A stretch of 64,000 bases of DNA from Brevibacterium ravenspurgense (GTDB taxonomy: Bacteria > Actinomycetota > Actinomycetes > Actinomycetales > Brevibacteriaceae), in contig NZ_LQQC01000010.1 of the NCBI RefSeq assembly GCF_001584615.1, forward strand, positions 372,001 through 436,000, given 5' to 3'. Of this stretch, positions 55,343 to 64,000 are shown in pieces. Numbering within the stretch: the stretch's first letter is position 1; each line of letters begins with the position of its first letter. Made by a program: the position numbers and the translations under genes. Below the pieces are notes generated by a model, which worked only from the letters and a program-made list of their open reading frames with translations, searched no databases and was not told where the DNA came from.

Positions 55343-58300
55343 TCAGTCTGTGGGGTCGTCTCCGTAGAAGATGACTTCCATTGTCGAACGCGCCCAGCGG
55401 GTGACCCGCAGATAGTCGTCGACCAGCAGCTGCGCGCTTCCCTGCGGATAGCCCATGAGCCTGGCCGCGGCTTCGAGTTCGCGGATATCGCTGGGCAGAC
55501 TGTCGCTGGGTTTGCCCCTGTAGAGCGTGATGGCGTTGCGTACTTCCGTTGCCATTAACCAGGCGGTCCGCAGCACCTCGTGATCGGACGCCGACACAAG
55601 CCCCTCATCACGTGCAGCGGCCAGGGCGGGCAGCGTCGAGGTTGTGCGCAGCCCGGGGTATTCGGCGGCGTGCTGCAGCTGCAGCAGCTGCACAGTCCAC
55701 TCGACATCGCTCAGCCCGCCGGTTCCCAATTTCACGTGCTGACGGCGATCAGCACCGCGCGGGAGTCGTTCGTCTTCCATCCGCGCTTTGAGCCGACGCA
55801 CCTGCATGATGGAGCGCACCGGGAGAATCTGCGGATAGCGCAGAGGGTTGATCATGTCGACGTAGTCGCTCATGAGGTCGTTGTCACCGGCTATCGGGCG
55901 GGCACGCAGGAGCGCTTGTGCTTCCCACGGTTCGCTCCACGCTTCGTAATAGCGCCGATAGGACTCAAGCGTTCGGACATAGGGTCCGCTGCGGCCTTCA
56001 GGACGCAGATCGGCATCGAGTTCAATGGCCGGGTCCTGCTGTGCGCTTTTCAGCGCCGAGGTCACTTCGAGAGCGACGCGACGGGCGTGTTTTGCCAAAG
56101 CCTCGCGGTCGTCATCGCCCATGGTGTGTGCGGGACGGTAGACAAAGCACACGTCGGCATCAGAGAACACCCCGATCTCGCGGCCGCCCAGGCGTCCCAT
56201 CGCGATGATCGCAAAATCGTAGTCATAGATTCTATGCTCAGTGTCCAGGTCACGCCGCACTGACAGAAGCGCTGCGTCAATGGCTGTGCTCATCACGTCA
56301 GACAGGGCCTGTGGGACAGCGCTGCGGGGAATGACCTCGAGAATGTCGGCGAGGATGATCCTGAGCTTTTCGCGTCCGTAGACGGCGCGCACGCCTTCCA
56401 CTCCCCTGCCTCTGCCGACCAGTTCACACATTTCCTGGCGCAGCGAGTCCAGCGGGGTCGGCTGCAGCATGTCCTGATCAGCAAGCCAGCGCACTGACCC
56501 GTGGTAGTGCATGATGTGCGATGCCGCGTACTGCGACAGTGACAGCACACGGGCAAGCGCTTCTGCGCCCTGCCCGGAGTCACGCAGCAGCTTGAGGTAC
56601 CACGTTGATGAGCTCAGCTTTTCCGACAGCCTGCGGTAGGCAAGCAGACCGGCGTCGGGATCAACACCCTCCGACAGCCAGCCGAGCATGGCCGGCAGCA
56701 CTTGTCGATGCACGCGCGAAGCACGGCTGACGCCGGCTGAAAGGTCGTGGATATGCCGCATGGCTGAGTGCGGGTCGACGAAGCCGAAGGCGCGCAGGCG
56801 GCTTTCCGCGGCTTTTGCCGGCAGCGAGGTCACTGCGCCGGTCCCGACGGCCGCGTCGAGGATCGGACGGTAGAAAATCTGTTCGTGAAGAGCGCGTACG
56901 CGCCGGGAATAGTCGTCGCGTTCGCGTTTGAGCCGTACTTCTGTCCGGTCGCCGGTCGGGTAGACCATGCGCGCCAGTTCGCGGAGTGCTTCTGGTTTGT
57001 CAGGCAGAACTGCAGCACGGCGCATGCGCGGAATCTGCAGGCGGTGTTCGACAACCCGCAGGAATGAGTAGGCCTCTTCCATCAGCGCGGCATCGTCCCC
57101 AGACAAATAGCCGCCCCGTTCAAGGCTGCGCAGGGCCTCGAGGGTGTTCGGTTCGCGGATGTCGTGGTCTTCCGTTCCGTGCACCAGCTGAAGCAGCTGG
57201 GCGGAGAATTCGACATCGCGGAGCCCGCCGGGCCCCAGTTTCAGCTGCCGGTCAGCTTCATCGCGGTCGATGAGATCGACAACTCTGCGTCGCATAGCCC
57301 GTACTTCCGGGATGAAATCGTCCCGGTGGGCGGCGGTCCACACCTGGGGCAGACACGCCTCGGCCCACTGCTGTCCGAGTTCTTCGGATCCGGCGACGGG
57401 ACGGGCTTTGAAAAGAGCCTGGAACTCCCAGTTTTCTGCGATGTCGCTGTAATAGCCTGCAAACTCGTCGACAGTGCGCACAAGCGCTCCCGCTTTGCCC
57501 TCCGGCCGAAGAGCTGCGTCGACTTCCCACAGGGCGGGTTCTGCTCCAGCAGCCGAAATGAGGTCGATGATCTGCAGGGCCGCTGCCGAGGCGCAGCTGC
57601 GGGCGCATTCTGCCTGTTCGCCGTCCGCTGTGGTTTCCGGGCTGAAGGCGAAGACCACGTCAACATCAGATACGTAGTTGAGTTCGCGGGCGCCGCATTT
57701 GCCCATGGCGATAACAGCAAGTTCAGCGCACCCGTCGGGTATTGAATCCCCCGCGGCGAGGTCGTGTGCCGCCATGAGGGCACCCTCAGCCATTTCCGTC
57801 AGGGTCCGGCTGACAGTGTCGAAGTCTGCGGTCGGTTCGTGACTGCCGAGGTCTGCGGCTGTCAGCTGGATGAGTTCGTCCCGGTACGCTCGGCGCAGGG
57901 CGATTCGGCCGTCTTCGATTGAGAGCAGCTGACCGTCGGCGTCGTACACCGAACGGGCAATGCGCTTACGCGCCTTTCTCCTGCGCTTTGACCGCAAGAA
58001 GTCTTCGTCTTCGGCCAGCAGCCGCAGCGACTCAGGCCACCGCACAATGTGGTCAATGCAGGCCTCAGAACTCCCGGCCAACCGAACAAGTCGGTCGAGC
58101 AGATGCTGAGAATCCTGCACGAGCCCACCGAGGTCGACCTCGGCTGCCGCTGCCGCCTCGGCGACCCGCACCAAGCCCAGCGAAACAGAACCGGGGTCAC
58201 CGGTGAACCGGGCGAATTCCCTAATCGCCGATTCGTGCCCTTCCAAACCGGTCAGTTCGCAGAACTGGCCAAGGAAGCGCTCAAAGCGCGAGTCGAATTT

Positions 58301-58357
58301 ACCGCGCTGCGTGCGTGTCGGGTCCTGCCGCCGGCTGAGATCGAACCTGCGAATCAT
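55343..58357 (-). CDS. glnE: Bifunctional glutamine synthetase adenylyltransferase/deadenylase
   Basis: 1004 residues with two nucleotidyltransferase domains, each followed by a GlnD-PII-type helical domain. The N-terminal (deadenylylating) site is AMGKCGARELNYVSDVDVVFAF near residue 220; the C-terminal (adenylylating) site is AMGRLGGREIGVFSDADVCFVY near residue 710, so both Asp pairs are present. It modifies Tyr402 of GlnA according to nitrogen status. The start overlaps the glnA2 stop by 4 bases (ATGA), so glnA2 and glnE are coupled. Confidence 0.95.
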   Translation of the reverse strand: MIRRFDLSRRQDPTRTQRGKFDSRFERFLGQFCELTGLEGHESAIREFARFTGDPGSVSLGLVRVAEAAAAAEVDLGGLVQDSQHLLDRLVRLAGSSEACIDHIVRWPESLRLLAEDEDFLRSKRRRKARKRIARSVYDADGQLLSIEDGRIALRRAYRDELIQLTAADLGSHEPTADFDTVSRTLTEMAEGALMAAHDLAAGDSIPDGCAELAVIAMGKCGARELNYVSDVDVVFAFSPETTADGEQAECARSCASAAALQIIDLISAAGAEPALWEVDAALRPEGKAGALVRTVDEFAGYYSDIAENWEFQALFKARPVAGSEELGQQWAEACLPQVWTAAHRDDFIPEVRAMRRRVVDLIDRDEADRQLKLGPGGLRDVEFSAQLLQLVHGTEDHDIREPNTLEALRSLERGGYLSGDDAALMEEAYSFLRVVEHRLQIPRMRRAAVLPDKPEALRELARMVYPTGDRTEVRLKRERDDYSRRVRALHEQIFYRPILDAAVGTGAVTSLPAKAAESRLRAFGFVDPHSAMRHIHDLSAGVSRASRVHRQVLPAMLGWLSEGVDPDAGLLAYRRLSEKLSSSTWYLKLLRDSGQGAEALARVLSLSQYAASHIMHYHGSVRWLADQDMLQPTPLDSLRQEMCELVGRGRGVEGVRAVYGREKLRIILADILEVIPRSAVPQALSDVMSTAIDAALLSVRRDLDTEHRIYDYDFAIIAMGRLGGREIGVFSDADVCFVYRPAHTMGDDDREALAKHARRVALEVTSALKSAQQDPAIELDADLRPEGRSGPYVRTLESYRRYYEAWSEPWEAQALLRARPIAGDNDLMSDYVDMINPLRYPQILPVRSIMQVRRLKARMEDERLPRGADRRQHVKLGTGGLSDVEWTVQLLQLQHAAEYPGLRTTSTLPALAAARDEGLVSASDHEVLRTAWLMATEVRNAITLYRGKPSDSLPSDIRELEAAARLMGYPQGSAQLLVDDYLRVTRWARSTMEVIFYGDDPTD

Positions 58358-59694
58358 GTTTGGGTGTAGAGCCCATCGAGTTCATAGGCGGTCACCTGCG
58401 CGCGGTAGTCTCTCCATTCCCGCGCTTTGTCACGCAGGTAGAAGTCGAATACCTCTTCGCCCAGAGTGTCAGCGACGAGTTCGCTGTTCTCCATGCAGCG
58501 AAGAGCTTCCGACAGGCTCGCAGGCAGCGGTTCAATGCCCATGGCGCTGCGCTCGCGTCGGCTGAGATCCCACACGTCGTCTTCGACTTCCGGAGGCAAT
58601 TCCATGCCCTCCTCAATGCCTTTCAGTCCCGCGGCCAGCAGCACCGAGTAGGCCAGGTAGGGATTGGCGCAGGAGTCCATACCGCGGTACTCGATCCGAG
58701 CAGACGATTCCTTGCCGGACTTGTACTGCGGCACCCGTACAAGTGCAGTGCCCGTGCGACCCCAGCTGATGTAGGACGGGGCTTCATGCCCGGTCCACAG
58801 GCGCTTGTAGGAGTTGACGTACTGGTTGGTCACCGCCGCGATCTCAGGGGCGTGATGCAGCAGGCCTGCCGCGAACTGCCGGCCGGTGGTCGACAGCTGG
58901 TATTCAGCGCCGGCCTCAAAGAACGCGTTGTCTTCACCTTCGAACAGCGACAGGTGCGTGTGCATCCCGTTGCCCGGATGCTCGGCCAGGGGCTTGGGCA
59001 TAAACGTGGCGTGCACGCCCTGGGAAATCGCGACTTCTTTCACAACCGCTTTGAAGGTCATGACGTTGTCGGCCATAGTCATCGCGTCGGCATAGCGCAG
59101 ATCGATTTCGTTCTGCCCGGGGCCGGCTTCGTGATGCGAGAACTCGACGGAAATGCCCATGGATTCCAACATCTGCACTGCACTGCGCCGGAAGTCGTTC
59201 GCGGTGCCGCCGTTGACGTGATCGAAGTATCCGGCGTCATCGACCGGCACAGGAGGTTTGCCGTCCAGTTCGGCCGAACGGAACAGGTAGAACTCCATTT
59301 CCGGGTGCACGATGAAGGTGAAGCCGCGCTCGCGCGCCTTCGCCAGGGTGCGCGCCAGAATATTGCGCGGATAAGAAGCGGCAGGTTCACCATCGGGAGT
59401 CAGCACATCGCAGAACATCCGACCGGTCGGCTCGACCTCACCTCGCCATGGCAGGAGCGAATACGTCGACGAGTCTGGGCGCAGAACCATGTCGTCTTCG
59501 ATGACCCTCGAAAAGCCTTCGAGCGCCGAACCGTCGAAGCCGATGCCCTCGGTGAATGCTCCGTCAAGTTCGTCGGGAACAATCGCAACGGACTTCAAGC
59601 GGCCCATGATGTCGGGAAACCACAGACGCACAAACCGCACGTCACGGTCATCGACATCGCGCAGAACCGCTTCCTGCTGTTTGGTCAGCCCCAT
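58354..59694 (-). CDS. glnA2: Glutamine synthetase-like protein GlnA2
   Basis: 446 residues, the same length as mycobacterial GlnA2. MGLTKQQEAVLRDVDDRDVRFVRLWFPDIMGRLKSV at the N-terminus, FDGSALEGFSR, HPEMEFYLFRS, HHEAGPGQNEIDLRYADAMTMADNV, FMPKPLAEHPGNGMHTHLSL and ARIEYRGMDSCANPYLAY. The adenylylation motif of GlnA is not present at the equivalent place (WDLSRRERSAMG), so GlnE probably does not control it. The start overlaps the preceding short gene's stop by one base. Confidence 0.93.
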   Translation of the reverse strand: MGLTKQQEAVLRDVDDRDVRFVRLWFPDIMGRLKSVAIVPDELDGAFTEGIGFDGSALEGFSRVIEDDMVLRPDSSTYSLLPWRGEVEPTGRMFCDVLTPDGEPAASYPRNILARTLAKARERGFTFIVHPEMEFYLFRSAELDGKPPVPVDDAGYFDHVNGGTANDFRRSAVQMLESMGISVEFSHHEAGPGQNEIDLRYADAMTMADNVMTFKAVVKEVAISQGVHATFMPKPLAEHPGNGMHTHLSLFEGEDNAFFEAGAEYQLSTTGRQFAAGLLHHAPEIAAVTNQYVNSYKRLWTGHEAPSYISWGRTGTALVRVPQYKSGKESSARIEYRGMDSCANPYLAYSVLLAAGLKGIEEGMELPPEVEDDVWDLSRRERSAMGIEPLPASLSEALRCMENSELVADTLGEEVFDFYLRDKAREWRDYRAQVTAYELDGLYTQT

Positions 59695-59876
59695 CAGCGC
59701 CAGTCCTCGTCGTCTTCTTCCCATTCGCGATTGCGCTCGCTGGCTGTTGCGAGTGCCGCCTGAGCTTCGGCTTCGCTGTCATAGGGGCCCAGCCGGTTCT
59801 CAAAGGAGCTCTTCCGTCCCTTTTCAACTTTGCCGGTCTTGGTGTTGAACCAGTATTTCTCTTCTTCGTACGACAT
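59694..59876 (-). CDS. Short acidic SPOR-like protein upstream of glnA2
   Basis: 60 residues: MSYEEEKYWFNTKTGKVEKG, then NRLGPYDSEAEAQAAL and a strongly acidic end (EWEEDDEDWR). The WxN..TGKVE..G....NR.GPY.S..EA..AL pattern is that of very small actinobacterial proteins annotated as SPOR-domain; only part of a SPOR fold fits. ATG 59876 has GGGAGGTG upstream. The TGATG overlap with glnA2 implies translational coupling. Role unknown. Confidence 0.8.
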   Translation of the reverse strand: MSYEEEKYWFNTKTGKVEKGRKSSFENRLGPYDSEAEAQAALATASERNREWEEDDEDWR

Positions 59877-59923
59877 AGCGCACCTCCCTGTGCTCAACTC
59901 TAGCTGTCTACAATGATGTCATC

Positions 59924-60820
59924 ATGACGAATTCTGCTCCGCTTGGAACTCTTACAAAGGGAACCGTGGCGCCCATGCGCTCCGTTCCAGCCCACATCGA
60001 ACGTCCCGAATATGTCGGCAAGGCCGAACCGAACGAAGGTCGCGGCAGCAATTTCTACACACCTGAAGAAATCGAGCTGGTCCGCGAATCGGGCCGCATC
60101 GCTGCAAACGCCATGGCCGAGGGCGGCAAGCTCGTTGAGCCCGGCCGCACGACGGACGAAATCGACGTTGTCGTCCACGAATACCTGCTGGACCACGGCG
60201 CCTATCCGTCGACTCTTGACTACCGGGGCTTCACCAAGTCGGTGTGCACATCGATCAACGAGGTCGTCTGCCACGGCATCCCCGACTCCACCGTGATTCA
60301 GGACGGTGACATCGTGAACCTCGATGTCACCGCCTACAAGAACGGCATGCATGGCGACACGAACTTCACGTTCGTGGCCGGCAACGTCGACGAAGAGTCC
60401 CGCCTGCTGGTTGAACGGACCCACGAATCGCTCATGCGCGGCATCAAGGCCGTCAAGCCGGGCCGTTCAATCAACATCATCGGCCGGGTCATCGAAAAGT
60501 ACGCGAAGCGCTTCGGCTACGGAGTTGTTCGCGACTACACGGGTCACGGGGTCGGGCGCGAATTCCACTCCGGTCTCATCATCCCCCACTATGACGCCGC
60601 TCCGAACTACGCGGACGAAATCCAGCCGGGCATGATCTTCACAATCGAGCCGATGCTCAATCTGGGCACCATCAACTGGGAACAGTGGGATGACGGCTGG
60701 ACGATTGTGACTGCCGACCGTCGCCGCTCCGCCCAGTTCGAGCACACTCTCGTGGTGACAGAAGACGGCGCGGACATCCTTACGCTTCCCGATGTCGAAC
60801 TCGTGGCCGGCCGTGACTGA
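59924..60820 (+). CDS. map: Type I methionine aminopeptidase
   Basis: 298 residues, including an N-terminal extension of about 45 residues typical of actinobacterial MetAP type 1c. Removes initiator Met after deformylation. Metal ligands: [20 protein letters not shown] (two Asp), [13 protein letters not shown] (His), TIEPML (Glu), FEHTLVVT (Glu); CHGIP carries the active-site His. ATG 59924; it overlaps the glucokinase gene by 8 bases. Confidence 0.96.
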   Translation: MTNSAPLGTLTKGTVAPMRSVPAHIERPEYVGKAEPNEGRGSNFYTPEEIELVRESGRIAANAMAEGGKLVEPGRTTDEIDVVVHEYLLDHGAYPSTLDYRGFTKSVCTSINEVVCHGIPDSTVIQDGDIVNLDVTAYKNGMHGDTNFTFVAGNVDEESRLLVERTHESLMRGIKAVKPGRSINIIGRVIEKYAKRFGYGVVRDYTGHGVGREFHSGLIIPHYDAAPNYADEIQPGMIFTIEPMLNLGTINWEQWDDGWTIVTADRRRSAQFEHTLVVTEDGADILTLPDVELVAGRD

Positions 60821-61682
60821 TCGCGGCGAGCTGCGCGGTTCGGCAGGAGCACACTCCTGTGCTTTGGGCATTGACATCGGCGGCTCGTCTATCAAGGCCG
60901 GGCTGGTCGACCTCGAACGCGGCCGGATCATGGGCGAGCGTGTCGTTGTGCCGACGCCGCATCCCGCCACTCCCGAAACTCTCACGAATGCAGTCCGCGG
61001 TGCGGCAGCCCAGGTGCTGGCACAGCAGCCGGGCGGCACCTCGTCACCAGAATCCGGGTACGAGGCACCGCTGACTCCCCCTGTTCCCGCCGGGGTCGCA
61101 TTCCCCGGGGTGGTCAAAAACGGCGTTGTCACCTTCGCGTTCAATCTTGACGATTCATGGCTTGGAGCGAATATTGAGCAGACCATTGGGGCAGCGCTTG
61201 GCCGTCCGTGTGTTTTTCTCAATGACGCTGATGCCGCCGGCATTGCCGAAATGACCTTCGGCGCTGGTCGCGACTGGCACGACAGGACCGTTCTCATGCT
61301 CACCTTGGGAACCGGCATCGGTTCGGCGCTGTTCACCCGCGGCAGGCTCGTGCCGTTCACCGAACTCGGCCACGTTGAGATAGGCGGCGAAGACGCAGAG
61401 CTCAGCGCATCCGCAAGCGCAAAGGTGCGGTTTGGCATGGACTACCCCACGTGGGCTGCGAAGCTCAGCCGGTACTGCTGGGAAATGGAAAAGCTCATCA
61501 ACCCCGACGCGTTCATCTTCGGCGGGGGCATTTCGCAGGATCATGCCGACTGGCTTCACCTGCTCGACCTTCAGACGCCCGCTGTCCCGGCGGCAATGTT
61601 CAATGATTCAGGGATCATCGGCGCGGCGGTCCACGGTGCTGACGTTGCCGAAAGCATCGGTCGCAAAGCATTACAGCGCTGA
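60813..61682 (+). CDS. ppgK: Polyphosphate glucokinase (ROK family)
   Basis: 289 residues. Phosphorylates glucose using polyphosphate (and ATP), an actinobacterial enzyme. [71 protein letters not shown] and FIFGGGIS match PpgK. Residues about 67-88 carry a small Pro/Ser/Gly-rich insertion ([17 protein letters not shown]). GTG 60813 gives an 8-base overlap with map; an ATG at 60792 is the alternative and neither has a good Shine-Dalgarno. Confidence 0.9.
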   Translation: MTDRGELRGSAGAHSCALGIDIGGSSIKAGLVDLERGRIMGERVVVPTPHPATPETLTNAVRGAAAQVLAQQPGGTSSPESGYEAPLTPPVPAGVAFPGVVKNGVVTFAFNLDDSWLGANIEQTIGAALGRPCVFLNDADAAGIAEMTFGAGRDWHDRTVLMLTLGTGIGSALFTRGRLVPFTELGHVEIGGEDAELSASASAKVRFGMDYPTWAAKLSRYCWEMEKLINPDAFIFGGGISQDHADWLHLLDLQTPAVPAAMFNDSGIIGAAVHGADVAESIGRKALQR

Positions 61683-61703
61683 GTCCCGGCGCCAGCTTGT
61701 GTA

Positions 61704-62069
61704 GGGACAGGCCACCGATAAGCCGGGTTCTGTTCCCAGGCGGAAGCCTGGACGACGGTCATCTGTCTAGGACCTGCATTGCTGCAGGCCTCAAGCAATC
61801 CACCCGACGGCACGACGAGCAGCCGTATAGCCGTCTGCACGATCTTGCTCCCGGTGGGGTTTACCCAGCGGCCCGCGTCACCGCGGGCCCTGGTGGTCTC
61901 TTACACCACCTTTTCACCCTTACCAGCACGCTGGCGGTTTAGCTTTCTGCGGCACTTTCCCGCGGGTTTCCCCGGGTGGCTGTTAGCCACCACCGCGCTC
62001 TGCGGAGCCCGGACTTTCCTCGGCCGGGCACGAGGCCCGAACGCGACCGTCTGGTGGCCTGTCCTCGGC
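61704..62069 (-). ncRNA. rnpB: RNase P RNA, bacterial class A
   Basis: The minus strand has the conserved core: GAGGAAAGTCCGGGCTCC near the 5' end (around 62010-62030) and AGAACCCGGCTTATCGG near the 3' end (around 61716-61733). The outer ends pair as helix P1 (GGACAGGCCACC near 62054-62065 with GGTGGCCTGTCC near 61705-61716). Many stable GC hairpins lie between. It is the catalytic RNA of tRNA 5' processing. The exact ends are set by the P1 pairing. Convergent with ppgK, with only about 20 bases between. Confidence 0.96.
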
Positions 62070-62073
62070 CAAG

Positions 62074-62080
62074 TGTATAT
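62074..62080. promoter_or_regulatory. Possible shared -10 region of rnpB and yaaA
   Basis: TGTATAT reads as TATACA on the minus strand at the right distance from the rnpB 5' end. On the plus strand it gives GTATAT about 16 bases before the first yaaA ATG (62096). No clear -35 was seen on either side. Confidence 0.35.
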
Positions 62081-62104
62081 GTGCGGGCTTTTAGAATGAG
62101 CATC

Positions 62105-62869
62105 ATGTTCATTCTTCTGCCGCCGTCCGAAGGCAAAACACCGGCGCAAGACGGAGCGCCTGTCGACCTGTCGTCTCTGTCCTTACCGGAACTCAATGAA
62201 ACGAGGCGTGAGGTGCTTGCCGAGCTGCAGAAAGTCAGCGCCGCGCCGGACGCCCTTGATCAGTTGGGTGTAGGTGAGCGCATTGCCGGCGAGGTGGCGC
62301 GCAACATTGATCTAGACACGGAACCGACGGCACAGGCTCTGACGGTCTATACGGGTGTCCTGTTTGAGGCACTCGATGTTTCCGCTGTGCTGCAGGCCCC
62401 ACGCGAACGAGTCGAGCGGGTGTTCATTGCCTCAGCGCTTTTCGGCATGGTCGGCGCACTTGATCACATCCCCGCCTATCGGCTGTCGATGAAGACCTCA
62501 CTGGGTGATCTGGGACCACTGGCGAAACTGTGGAAGGAGGCGCTGGGGGAACCGTTGGCCGAGCACTTCGGAGATGCGCCGGTGCTCGACTGCCGGTCGG
62601 GCGACTACCGCAGGCCGTGGCCGGGCATTCCTGAAAACACCGTGGCTGTCAATGTCGTCAAAGAGGTCGCCGGCAAGCGCACAACCGTGTCCCACTGGGC
62701 TAAGCACACGCGCGGCCTGGTTGCGTCCCACCTGCTGCAGCGCAGTGAACCGATGCCGTCTTCACCGGAAGCCATTGCTGACGCTGTTGCCGAACAGTTC
62801 GAGGTCGAATACGCCCCGCCCCGCGGTAAACAGTCGGCAGTGCTGACGGTCGTACTGCCTGACGCCTGA
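62105..62869 (+). CDS. yaaA: YaaA family protein (DUF328, peroxide stress)
   Basis: 254 residues beginning MFILLPPSEGKTPAQDG, the family N-terminus. An in-frame ATG at 62096 would add three residues and would leave an almost leaderless mRNA. Other conserved parts: LTVYTGVLFEALD, VFIASALFGMVGALDHIPAYRLSM, LDCRSGDYRRPW, and VSHWAKHTRGLVASHLL. YaaA limits Fenton damage during peroxide stress in E. coli and binds DNA; the role here is by homology only. Confidence 0.92.
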   Translation: MFILLPPSEGKTPAQDGAPVDLSSLSLPELNETRREVLAELQKVSAAPDALDQLGVGERIAGEVARNIDLDTEPTAQALTVYTGVLFEALDVSAVLQAPRERVERVFIASALFGMVGALDHIPAYRLSMKTSLGDLGPLAKLWKEALGEPLAEHFGDAPVLDCRSGDYRRPWPGIPENTVAVNVVKEVAGKRTTVSHWAKHTRGLVASHLLQRSEPMPSSPEAIADAVAEQFEVEYAPPRGKQSAVLTVVLPDA

Positions 62870-62916
62870 GGTTCTGCCCGACGCCTGAAGCTGCGTGACG
62901 ATAAGGATCCACGCTT

Positions 62917-63624
62917 TCAGGCCTGAACGATGAGGCCTTCGCAGTCCTCGCACTGAAACGCCCAGGTGCGCTCGGCATTGCGCACCGCATCAGCCTGCAC
63001 TCCGGACAAAGCTGCACCACAGGCTCCACAGGCTCCTGCCGCGAGAACTCCGATACCGGATGAGCGGATGATCGACGCTGCCTCAGCCGGAAGCTCGGCG
63101 AGTTTGGCCGTGGCCTGTTCTACCAGCTGCGCGTGCTCGCCGTCCAAGCGAGCCGCTTCTTCCTGCCTGCGCTGACCTTCGGCTTTTCCTTCCGCAGCGA
63201 CCTCTTCGGCACGTGCGCGCAGCTTCTGCAGCTGGGATTCGGCAGATTCGGCGCTGTCAAGAGCCTGCAGTTCTCTGTCTTCCGCGTGGCCGACAGCAGT
63301 ACGCACAGACTCGATGTCCGCCTGCAGTGCAACGAGGTCCCGGCTTGTCAGGCCGACTCCGGCATTGAGCTTCACCTCCATGCTTTCGGCTTTTGACCGC
63401 CCATCGGCAGCTTGCGCAGCGGCCGTGCGCGCTTCTTTCTGATGACCCTCGATTTCGGCGCGCAGATTTGTGGCTTTCGCGGCAAGCGCTTTGTGTTCAC
63501 CGGCCAGTTCCTGCAGGCGCGCCACGCGCTCTTCTTGTTTTGCCTCGGTGCGATTGCGACGAATCTGCGCGCTCAGTGATGCGTAGTCGAGCGCGGCCGC
63601 GTGCTGCTGTGTGCTCAGTTCCAC
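62917..63624 (-). CDS. Coiled-coil zinc-ribbon protein
   Basis: 235 residues from GTG 63624 (GAGGAG 5 bases upstream). Residues about 5-180 form a long Ala/Glu/Lys coiled coil, and the C-terminus has two CxxC knuckles, ACGACGA and CEDCEG, forming a zinc ribbon. It matches the Rv2229c/HP0958-like family (CT398 type) as remembered. It overlaps the Nif3-family gene by 10 bases, a pairing also known from M. tuberculosis (Rv2229c-Rv2230c). Function is uncertain. Confidence 0.88.
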   Translation of the reverse strand: MELSTQQHAAALDYASLSAQIRRNRTEAKQEERVARLQELAGEHKALAAKATNLRAEIEGHQKEARTAAAQAADGRSKAESMEVKLNAGVGLTSRDLVALQADIESVRTAVGHAEDRELQALDSAESAESQLQKLRARAEEVAAEGKAEGQRRQEEAARLDGEHAQLVEQATAKLAELPAEAASIIRSSGIGVLAAGACGACGAALSGVQADAVRNAERTWAFQCEDCEGLIVQA

Positions 63625-64000
63625 TGCCACTCCTCGGAGTCGGGAAGAACGACTGCTGTCCACGGGTCAGAGCACACACCGGACACAGTCACTTCAACAC
63701 TGTGTCCACCTGCCCGCAGGGCTTCGTCGAGCTGTACGGCCGCGCGCGGGATCCACGCCGATTCGGCCGAGTAGTGCGAAATGTCGATGAGGTGCTCAAG
63801 CGGGCCTCCCCGGGAACCCGTATCGAGGGCTTCCGATGCGGGGTGATGGCGAAGGTCCGAGGTGATGTACAGCTGGGCTCCCGCCTTGCGTGCCTCACCG
63901 AACATGGAGTCTCCCGCTCCTCCGAGAACGGCAACACGCGTAACTTCCGCACCGGGGTCACCCCCGATGGCGATGCCCCGGACAGACAGGTCAACTCCCT
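63615..64000 (-). CDS. Nif3-like dinuclear metal-centre protein (C-terminal part)
   Basis: The last ~128 codons of a NIF3/YbgI-family protein; the rest lies right of the window. Visible signatures: VRGIAIGGDPGAEVTRVAVLGGAGDSMF, AGAQLYITSDLRHHPASEAL and HLIDISHYSAE with conserved Asp/His metal ligands. The family forms hexameric toroids with a two-metal centre; it has been linked to GTP cyclohydrolase-like activity, but the role is unsettled. Overlaps the zinc-ribbon gene by 10 bases. Confidence 0.9.
   Translation of the reverse strand, partial: GVDLSVRGIAIGGDPGAEVTRVAVLGGAGDSMFGEARKAGAQLYITSDLRHHPASEALDTGSRGGPLEHLIDISHYSAESAWIPRAAVQLDEALRAGGHSVEVTVSGVCSDPWTAVVLPDSEEWQWN

Noticed and set aside
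58360-59763. A 467-codon plus-strand frame opposite glnA2
   Set aside because: The minus strand encodes a full-length glutamine synthetase with all motifs; the plus-strand translation is His/Arg/Val-rich with no known motif.

Overview
The window is chromosomal DNA from a high-GC actinobacterium. Supporting markers are RbpA, an accessory SecA2, polyprenol-phosphate-mannose synthase, FtsR-type MerR regulator, the qcrCAB/ctaCDEF respiratory set with a fused di-haem cytochrome c, polyphosphate glucokinase, and the lipB-lipA-DUF4191-RDD-glnA-glnE-glnA2 order known from Mycobacterium tuberculosis (around Rv2217-Rv2222c). No gene order or gene content points to mycolic-acid biology. A Micrococcales/Brevibacterium-like host is my best guess and is only an inference. 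Frequent GTG starts, one TTG start (glnA), ATGA/TGATG stop-start overlaps and long GC-rich hairpins at gene ends are typical of the group.

Layout. 1-7.2 kb: the 5' part of secA2, an unusual fused 5'-3'/3'-5' nuclease, a degenerate amidohydrolase coupled to a Ppm synthase, rbpA, and two tandem RlpA-like secreted proteins preceded by GTnAC repeat arrays. 7.3-11.2 kb: a TSUP transporter, then a lower-GC islet carrying a decayed methyltransferase copy, a Cys-containing secreted protein and an overlapping small membrane protein. 10.4-15.9 kb: DUF429, an intact methyltransferase, an Ldh-type oxidoreductase, an aminotransferase, a 3-hydroxyacyl-CoA dehydrogenase and peptide deformylase. 15.9-24.9 kb: pyruvate carboxylase, sbcDC and a ParA-like ATPase. 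25-30.5 kb: ftsR, an acyltransferase, an esterase, a DnaQ-UvrC fusion and trpD.

30.9-39.6 kb holds the aerobic terminal respiratory chain in two convergent blocks. ctaE-qcrCAB runs rightward and ctaC-ctaD-ctaF runs leftward. The 1.5 kb between them is decayed DNA with a ~265-bp direct repeat, an IS256-type transposase fragment and a TetR-like gene fragment. 39.7-45.5 kb: aat, erpA, an M20 dipeptidase, DUF3043, pyrD and pepA. 45.7-53.1 kb: lpd and a two-lipoyl-domain E2 (sucB), followed by lipB and lipA, which make the lipoyl groups those domains carry. 53.3-60 kb: nitrogen assimilation (glnA, its adenylyltransferase glnE, and glnA2). 60-64 kb: map, ppgK, RNase P RNA, yaaA, a coiled-coil zinc-ribbon protein and a partial Nif3 protein.

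Most of the window is core metabolism. The features most worth a second look are the secreted/membrane pair in the islet, the stand-alone nuclease fusion, the shared GTnAC arrays before the RlpA paralogues, the near-identical lipoyl-domain DNA in sucB, and the rearranged segment between the two oxidase blocks. I found no CRISPR array, prophage or complete insertion sequence.
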